Of a stretch of DNA of 56,580 nucleotides, positions 51,823 through 56,580 are shown in pieces. Position 1 is the first letter of the stretch. Every line of letters starts with the position of its first letter. This DNA comes from Neoroseomonas soli (GTDB lineage: Bacteria > Pseudomonadota > Alphaproteobacteria > Acetobacterales > Acetobacteraceae), in NCBI RefSeq assembly GCF_018129065.1, contig NZ_JAAEDM010000023.1, forward strand, positions 1-56,580, given 5' to 3'. The position numbers were made by a program, and so were the translations under genes. The notes under the pieces are model-generated. The model had not been told where the DNA came from, did not search any database, and saw only the letters and a program-made list of their open reading frames with translations.

Positions 51823-52329
51823 TCAGGTGATCCGGTCCAGTTCCTTCTCGTCCATCGTCCCCGGCACCAGCGTCATGGGCACAGTCAGCCGGCCCGAGTA
51901 GCGCCCGGTCAGCGCCGTCACGAGCGGCCCCGGCCCGCCGCTCCCCGGCGCCATGGCCAGCACCAGGATCGAGATGCGCGGGTCTTCCTCGAGCAGCTTC
52001 AGCAACTCGTCGCGCGGCGTGCCCTCGCGGATGATGAGGATGGGGAAGCCGCCGGTGATCTCATTCACCTCGGCGGCGAGGCCGGAGAGCATCTTCTCCG
52101 CTTCTTCCCGCCGCTCCTCCTGCATCATCACGCCGACCCCGGCCCATTCGACCAGGCCCACGGGCTCGACCACGCGCAGCAGCGCCACGCGCCCGCCGCC
52201 CTTGCGCGCGCGCAGGCAGGCGTAGCGCAGCGCGATGGCGCGCTCGGGGCTGTCATCCACCACCACCAGGAAGATGCGGTCCCGCTTCGCGGCGGTGGCG
52301 GCGGCGGCGGATTCCTCGCTTCCGGGCAT
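51823..52329 (-). CDS. universal stress protein (UspA) family
   Basis: This 168-residue protein has the UspA fold: RIFLVVVDDSPERAIALRYACLRARKGGGRVALLRVVEP at the start and ILVLAMAPGSGGPGPLVTALTGRYSGRLTVPMTLVPG at the end. The ATP-binding G-x2-G-x9-G motif is only partly kept. GAGGGGGG precedes the ATG at 52329. It is the last gene of a set of three with the TIGR02186 and TauE/SafE genes, a grouping often seen in alphaproteobacteria. Confidence 0.85.
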   Translation of the reverse strand: MPGSEESAAAATAAKRDRIFLVVVDDSPERAIALRYACLRARKGGGRVALLRVVEPVGLVEWAGVGVMMQEERREEAEKMLSGLAAEVNEITGGFPILIIREGTPRDELLKLLEEDPRISILVLAMAPGSGGPGPLVTALTGRYSGRLTVPMTLVPGTMDEKELDRIT

Positions 52330-52339
52330 GGAGCCCCCC

Positions 52340-53104
52340 TCAGCCTCGACGGAAGATGACGCTGCCGAGCCACCCGGCGAGGGCGGCCAGCAGGATGCAC
52401 CCCACACCATAAACGAGCGGCATGGCGCGCGCGACCTGGGCGATGGAGGCCGCCGTGCCCACCCGGTCCACGCGCAGGAACAGCGCCTGCCGCGCGACGA
52501 TGCGGCGTTCGCGCACCAGCAGCACCTCGATCCGGTAGTCGCCAGTCTGCACCGTGTCGGGGAAGTAGATGCGGGCCGAGAACAGCCGCCCGCCGGCCAC
52601 CGCGACCGGTGCCGCATATTCCTGCCAACGCCCGTCCTGCTGCTTCAGTTCGAGCAGCGCGGCGCGGAAGGCCGGCGCCTGCGCGCCCACCGCGCGCAGC
52701 GGCAGGGCCTCCAGCCCGAGGCGCGCGGTGCGGCGCGTCTCCTCGGGCAGCGCCTCCCACACGGGCCGCGTGGCGGCGATGGCGTAGAAGCCCGGGATCT
52801 CGGGGAAGGTGGCCGCCGGGCCGTTCACCCAGAAGCCCATCACGTTGACCTTGCGCCGGACCACGGTGGGCTGCGGCGGGCCCCAGGCGAGGACGACCAC
52901 GTCCTCCCCGGTCTCCGACCCGATCAGGTTCTCGGTGGCGCCGAAGACGAGGACCGAGGCGCCGGTGAAGCCGGTGGTGATCTCCACCCGGTCGGTCGAG
53001 AGGTCGGCCGTCAGCGCCGGGGTGGTGACGGGCGCGGGCGCCTGCGCCGCCGCCGAACCGGTCCAGCCCAGCAGCAGGGTGAGCAGGAACGCCGCCGCCC
53101 TCAC
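52340..53104 (-). CDS. TIGR02186-family membrane-anchored protein
   Basis: This 254-residue protein has an N-terminal signal peptide (MRAAAFLLTLLLGWTGSAAAQA), a large periplasmic domain with VEITTGFTGASVLVFGATE, and a C-terminal membrane anchor (YGVGCILLAALAGWLGSVIF). The family is conserved next to TauE/SafE exporters and probably works with them, but its exact role is unknown. The start overlaps the stop of the TauE/SafE gene. Confidence 0.85.
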   Translation of the reverse strand: MRAAAFLLTLLLGWTGSAAAQAPAPVTTPALTADLSTDRVEITTGFTGASVLVFGATENLIGSETGEDVVVLAWGPPQPTVVRRKVNVMGFWVNGPAATFPEIPGFYAIAATRPVWEALPEETRRTARLGLEALPLRAVGAQAPAFRAALLELKQQDGRWQEYAAPVAVAGGRLFSARIYFPDTVQTGDYRIEVLLVRERRIVARQALFLRVDRVGTAASIAQVARAMPLVYGVGCILLAALAGWLGSVIFRRG

Positions 53105-54018
53105 CGCGCCGGCCCGATGGCGAAGAGGTTATCCGGCGCGCGGATGAGGCCCCAGGCGAGGCCGAGCGCCACCGCCAGCACCAGCAGGCCGAGCAGGGCG
53201 CGCGTCTCCTCGCCACGCAGCTTCGTGCCCATGGCGGCGCCGAACTGTGCGCCCGCCACGCCGCCGGCCAGCAGCAGCATGGTCAGCACGATGTCCACCG
53301 TGCCGACCTGCCAGGCCTGCAGCAGCGTGACGTTGGCCGCGACGAACACGACCTGGAACAGGGAGGTGCCGATCACCACGGAGGTCGGCATGCCGAGCAG
53401 GTAGATCATCGCCGGCACCAGCATGAACCCGCCACCCACGCCCATGACGGCGGAAAGGATGCCGATGCCGAAGCCCACCAGCGCCGGCGGCACGACGGAG
53501 ATGTACAGGCGCGACTTTCGGAACCGCATCTTGAACGGCATGCCGTGCAGCCAGGTGTGCTCGTGCGCCTTGGGCGAAGCCGCGCCGCCGGTGCGGCGAC
53601 GGCGGATGATGGCCCGCACGCTCTCCCGCACCATCAGCAGGCCGACGGTGCCGAGCACCACGACGTAGAAGAACGCCACCGCGAGATCGACCTGCCCCAG
53701 CCGCCGCAGCAGCGCGAAGAGCTGCACGCCCAGCGAGGACCCGACGAAGCCGCCGGCCAGCAGCACCACCCCCATGCGCGCATCGACATTGCCGCGCCGC
53801 CATTGCGCGATGAGGCCGGAGACCGAGGCGCCGATCGTCTGGTTGGCGCCGGAGGCGACCGCGACGGGCGCAGGAATGCCGATGAGGATGAGCAGCGGCG
53901 TCAGCAGGAATCCGCCGCCCACGCCGAACAGCCCCGAGAGCCAGCCCACGCCGAAGCCGATGCCCAGCAGCAGCAGGGCATCGACACTCATCTCGGCGAT
54001 TGGCAGGTAGACCTGCAT
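53101..54018 (-). CDS. TauE/SafE-family sulfite/organosulfonate exporter
   Basis: This 305-residue inner-membrane protein has about eight hydrophobic segments and the two internal repeats of the family: GFGVGWLSGLFGVGGGFLLTPLL near the N-terminus and GILSAVMGVGGGFMLVPAMIYLLG near residue 190. It exports sulfite, sulfonates or similar anions. The start at 54018 is chosen because the upstream extension lacks membrane character and overlaps the promoter region of the 5'-nucleotidase. It leads the three-gene operon. Confidence 0.9.
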   Translation of the reverse strand: MQVYLPIAEMSVDALLLLGIGFGVGWLSGLFGVGGGFLLTPLLILIGIPAPVAVASGANQTIGASVSGLIAQWRRGNVDARMGVVLLAGGFVGSSLGVQLFALLRRLGQVDLAVAFFYVVVLGTVGLLMVRESVRAIIRRRRTGGAASPKAHEHTWLHGMPFKMRFRKSRLYISVVPPALVGFGIGILSAVMGVGGGFMLVPAMIYLLGMPTSVVIGTSLFQVVFVAANVTLLQAWQVGTVDIVLTMLLLAGGVAGAQFGAAMGTKLRGEETRALLGLLVLAVALGLAWGLIRAPDNLFAIGPAR

Positions 54019-54146
54019 CGCGCCCTTCGTCCCGACTGGGGTGGATCTTGGACAGGCCGGGTTTGGACCCGGTCGCCGCAAGCGGCAAGGGACAATCGCC
54101 GCGCCGCGAGGCAGGATTGCGGCAATCCGAATCCGAAAGTCGCACC

Positions 54147-55730
54147 ATGTCCTTCTCCCGCCGCCTGTTGCTCGGCACCGCCCTCGCGGCACCCTTCCTG
54201 CGCCCCTCGGCGGCACAGGCGGCGCGGCGCGTGCGCATCGTCCACACCAACGACTTCCACAGCCGGCACGAACCGGTGGTGCGCGCCACCGGTGCCGCCT
54301 GCCGCACGGACGATCCCTGCCTCGGTGGCTCGGCGCGGCTCGCCGGCGGCATCGCCGCCGCGCGGGCGGAGGCGGCGGCGGATGGGCGCGCCGTCGTCGC
54401 CGTCGATGCCGGCGACCAGTTCATGGGCAGCCTGTTCTACACGCAGCACCGCGGCGCGGCGGAACTCGCGGTGATGAAGGCCTGGGGCTGCGAGGCGATG
54501 ACCCTCGGCAACCACGAATTCGACAACGGGCCGGAGAACCTGGCGCGCTTCGTCGCGGCGGCGGACTTCCCCATCCTCGCCGCCAATATCGACACGCGGG
54601 CGGAACCGGCGCTCGACGGCCGCTTCCGCCCCTGGTGGGAGACGACGCGCGGCGGTGCGCGGCTGGCCTTCATCGGCGTGGCCACGCCGGAGACGCCGGC
54701 GCTGTCCTCCCCCGGGCGCAACCTGCGCTTCACCGACCCGGCCGAGGCCGCCGCCCGCGCCATCGCGGAGATCCGCGCGACCGGCCCGGCGACGGTGGTG
54801 CTGCTGTCCCACAACGGGATCGAGGCGGACCGGCGGCTGGCGGCACAGGTGGCCGGACTCGACGTCATCATCGGCGGGCATTCGCATACGCTGCTGGCCG
54901 CCGAGCCGGATGCGGACGGTCCTTCGCCGATGCTGGTGGACGGGCGGGACCGCACGGTGCGCATCCTGCAGACCGGCGCCTATGGGCGCTTCCTCGGGCG
55001 GCTCGACCTCGACCTCGCGGCGGATGGACGGATCGCGGCGCAGGGCGGGGCGACCATCCCGATGGGCGCGAACATCCCCGAGGATGCCCGCGTCGCCGCC
55101 CTGGTGGCGGAATTCGCCCGGCCGCTGGAGGAAACCCGCCGCCGCGTCGTCGGCACCCTGCCCACCGCCCTGTCCAACGCCGATTGTCGGCGCGGCGAGT
55201 GCGCCCTCGGCAACCTGGTGGCGGAGGCGATGCTCGCGCGCATGCCCGGCGCCGAGATCGCCATCACCAACGGCGGCGGGCTGCGCGCCGGGCTGCCCGG
55301 CGGCCAGGTGACGGTGGGCGACGTGCTGACCGTGCTGCCCTTCGGCAACACCATCGCGGTGATGGGGCTGCGCGGGGCGGATGTCGTGGCGGCGCTGGAA
55401 CATGGCGTGTCGCAGGGCGCCGGCACGGCGGGGCGCTTCCCGCAGGTGGCGGGCATCCGCTTCGTGTGGGATCCCGCCGCGCCGCCGGGCAGCCGGGTGC
55501 GGCAGGTGGAGGTGGCGCAGGGGGCGCGGTTCGTGCCGCTCGATCCGACGCGGGTCTATCGCCTCGTGACCAACGACTTCCTGCGCCGGGGCGACGGCTA
55601 CGTCATGTTCCGCGACCGCGCGCTCGACCCCTACGACGGCGGGCCGGTCCTGGACGAGACGGTGGCCGATGCGATTGCAGAGGGGCAGTTGCGCGGCGTG
55701 CCGGAGGATGGACGGATCCGGGCGCTGTAG
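54147..55730 (+). CDS. 5'-nucleotidase/UshA-type metallophosphatase
   Basis: This 527-residue exported enzyme has a twin-arginine signal MSFSRRLLLGTALAAPFLRPSAAQA. The metal-binding blocks of the N-terminal domain are VHTNDFHSR, VDAGDQFMGS, LGNHEFDNG and GGHSHT. A C-terminal 5'-nucleotidase domain follows (ECALGNLVAEAML, NGGGLRAGLPGG, DVLTVLPFGNTI). It hydrolyses nucleotides or related phosphates in the periplasm. A Tat signal suggests folding before export. It is divergent from the TauE/SafE operon. Confidence 0.92.
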   Translation: MSFSRRLLLGTALAAPFLRPSAAQAARRVRIVHTNDFHSRHEPVVRATGAACRTDDPCLGGSARLAGGIAAARAEAAADGRAVVAVDAGDQFMGSLFYTQHRGAAELAVMKAWGCEAMTLGNHEFDNGPENLARFVAAADFPILAANIDTRAEPALDGRFRPWWETTRGGARLAFIGVATPETPALSSPGRNLRFTDPAEAAARAIAEIRATGPATVVLLSHNGIEADRRLAAQVAGLDVIIGGHSHTLLAAEPDADGPSPMLVDGRDRTVRILQTGAYGRFLGRLDLDLAADGRIAAQGGATIPMGANIPEDARVAALVAEFARPLEETRRRVVGTLPTALSNADCRRGECALGNLVAEAMLARMPGAEIAITNGGGLRAGLPGGQVTVGDVLTVLPFGNTIAVMGLRGADVVAALEHGVSQGAGTAGRFPQVAGIRFVWDPAAPPGSRVRQVEVAQGARFVPLDPTRVYRLVTNDFLRRGDGYVMFRDRALDPYDGGPVLDETVADAIAEGQLRGVPEDGRIRAL

Positions 55731-55787
55731 GGCAGATCAAGAATCGCCTGATCGGGTCGTATGGTGCGTCTTGCGCGTGTCTGGCCG

Positions 55788-56580
55788 TCAGCGGCGGCCG
55801 AACAGGCGCTCCAGCGCTGCCGCATCCAGCCGCAGCACGGTCGGGCGGCCATGGCTGCAGGTGGCGGCGCGCGGCGTCGCCTCCATGGACCGCAGCAGCG
55901 CGTCCATCTCGGCGGGCAGCAAGCGGCGGCCGGCGCGCACGCTGCCATGGCAGGCGAGCCGCGCCACGGCGGCATCGAGGCGGCGTTGCAGCGACGCGGC
56001 CTCCCCCAGTTCCGCCAGCTCCTCCGCGAGGTCGCGCAGCAGCGGCGCCGGTTCCGGGTTGCCAAGCAAGGCCGGCAGGGCGCGCACCAGCACCGCGCCG
56101 GCGCCGAAGGATTCGATTTCGAGGCCGAGGCGGGCGAGCGTCTCCGCATGCTCCAGCAGGCGTGCCGCCTCGCCCGCCGGCAGGTCCACCACGGCGGGCA
56201 GCAGCAGCGGCTGGGACCGCACGCCGCCCTCGACGAGTTGCGCGTTCAGCGCCTCATGCGTCAGGCGTTCGTGGGCCGCGTGCTGGTCCACCAGCACCAG
56301 GGCGCCGTCGGGCGCTTCCGCGAGCACATAGGTGTCGAGGATCTGCGCCAATGCCCGGCCGAGCGGGTGGTGCTCCGGCGCGCGTTCCTCGAATACCGCG
56401 GGGCGCGGCGGCGGGGCGGGGGCGAGGCCGAGGGCGCGCTGCACGGGCGCGAGAAAGGCGGATGCGGGCGAGAGCAAGGGCGGCGCCGCCTCGGCGAAGC
56501 CGGAACCACCTTCCGCCGTGGCGCCATCCGCCGCGGCGCCCGTGCGTCCGCCTGCGGCAGCCTGCCCGCCGCCCCAGGCG
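55788..56580 (-). CDS. mutL: DNA mismatch repair protein MutL, C-terminal part (5' end beyond window)
   Basis: The frame is open to the window edge, so the N-terminal ATPase domain lies outside. Visible are part of a Gly/Ala-rich linker and the complete C-terminal dimerisation domain: HHPLGRALAQILDTYVLAE and the endonuclease motif DQHAAHERLTHE, which fits DQHA-x2-E-x4-E. The zinc-site segments ACHGSVRAGRRLL and CSHGRPTV follow near the end. This is the nicking-type MutL of bacteria without MutH. It is convergent with the 5'-nucleotidase gene across 57 bases. Confidence 0.94.
   Translation of the reverse strand, partial: AWGGGQAAAGGRTGAAADGATAEGGSGFAEAAPPLLSPASAFLAPVQRALGLAPAPPPRPAVFEERAPEHHPLGRALAQILDTYVLAEAPDGALVLVDQHAAHERLTHEALNAQLVEGGVRSQPLLLPAVVDLPAGEAARLLEHAETLARLGLEIESFGAGAVLVRALPALLGNPEPAPLLRDLAEELAELGEAASLQRRLDAAVARLACHGSVRAGRRLLPAEMDALLRSMEATPRAATCSHGRPTVLRLDAAALERLFGRR

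Overview
The window is very GC-rich, with strong third-position GC bias, dense genes and many 4-base stop/start overlaps. Several features suggest an environmental alphaproteobacterium, most likely an Acetobacteraceae (Roseomonas-like) soil or water organism. These are two branched-chain-amino-acid-type (LIV) ABC transporters, a tripartite tricarboxylate (Bug) binding protein, hyuA/hyuB genes, an alphaproteobacterial-length AhcY, and an endonuclease-type MutL. That placement is inference; there is no rRNA or other marker gene here.

Layout. (1) 1-5600: a truncated hypothetical gene, an RraA-like aldolase, a small hypothetical gene, an RTX-repeat protein, a glycosyltransferase remnant, a two-subunit 3-oxoacid CoA-transferase and tRNA-Ala(GGC). 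(2) 5950-19515: catabolic cluster A. An FMN/Fe-S/FAD old-yellow-enzyme-type oxidoreductase is divergent from a GntR regulator. The regulator leads a complete LIV-type ABC transporter, hyuB-hyuA, an isochorismatase-fold protein without the catalytic cysteine, and a flavoprotein. (3) 19586-24809: a single-chain 2-oxoacid dehydrogenase E1 divergent from an Lrp-type regulator, a thioesterase, a metallophosphoesterase and a CDP-archaeol-synthase-like membrane protein. (4) 24896-30979: cluster B. An IclR regulator is followed by acyl-CoA dehydrogenase, SCP2/Ltp2-like thiolase, DUF35 Zn-ribbon protein, two single hot-dog proteins, a Bug-type binding protein and then a TetR regulator. (5) 31125-44565: cluster C. 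A second complete LIV-type transporter has a short-chain dehydrogenase gene inserted in it. It is followed by 2-oxoacid/acetoin dehydrogenase E1-alpha, E1-beta, an enoyl-CoA hydratase, E2, an acyl-CoA dehydrogenase, an acyl-CoA ligase and an MmgE/PrpD protein. (6) 44660-56580: mostly housekeeping genes (GST, thioesterase, thiolase, ahcY, response regulator, GTP cyclohydrolase II, L,D-transpeptidase, Usp/TIGR02186/TauE cassette, 5'-nucleotidase, truncated mutL).

How the genes work together. Each of the three catabolic clusters joins a regulator, an uptake system or binding protein, and a set of CoA- or amide-processing enzymes. Cluster A looks like import and ATP-dependent opening of a hydantoin-, oxoproline- or lactam-like compound. 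Cluster B has the parts of the steroid side-chain hydratase/retro-aldolase system (ChsE, Ltp2, ChsH2, ChsH1), but split into separate genes. Cluster C looks like import, alcohol oxidation, thiamine-dependent cleavage or decarboxylation to an acyl-CoA, and beta-oxidation. The substrates cannot be read from sequence.

Regulatory and repeat signals include clear palindromes before the iclR, ahcY and thiolase genes and between divergent genes. GC-rich double-hairpin elements follow the thiolase and L,D-transpeptidase genes, and hairpins follow both LIV binding-protein genes.
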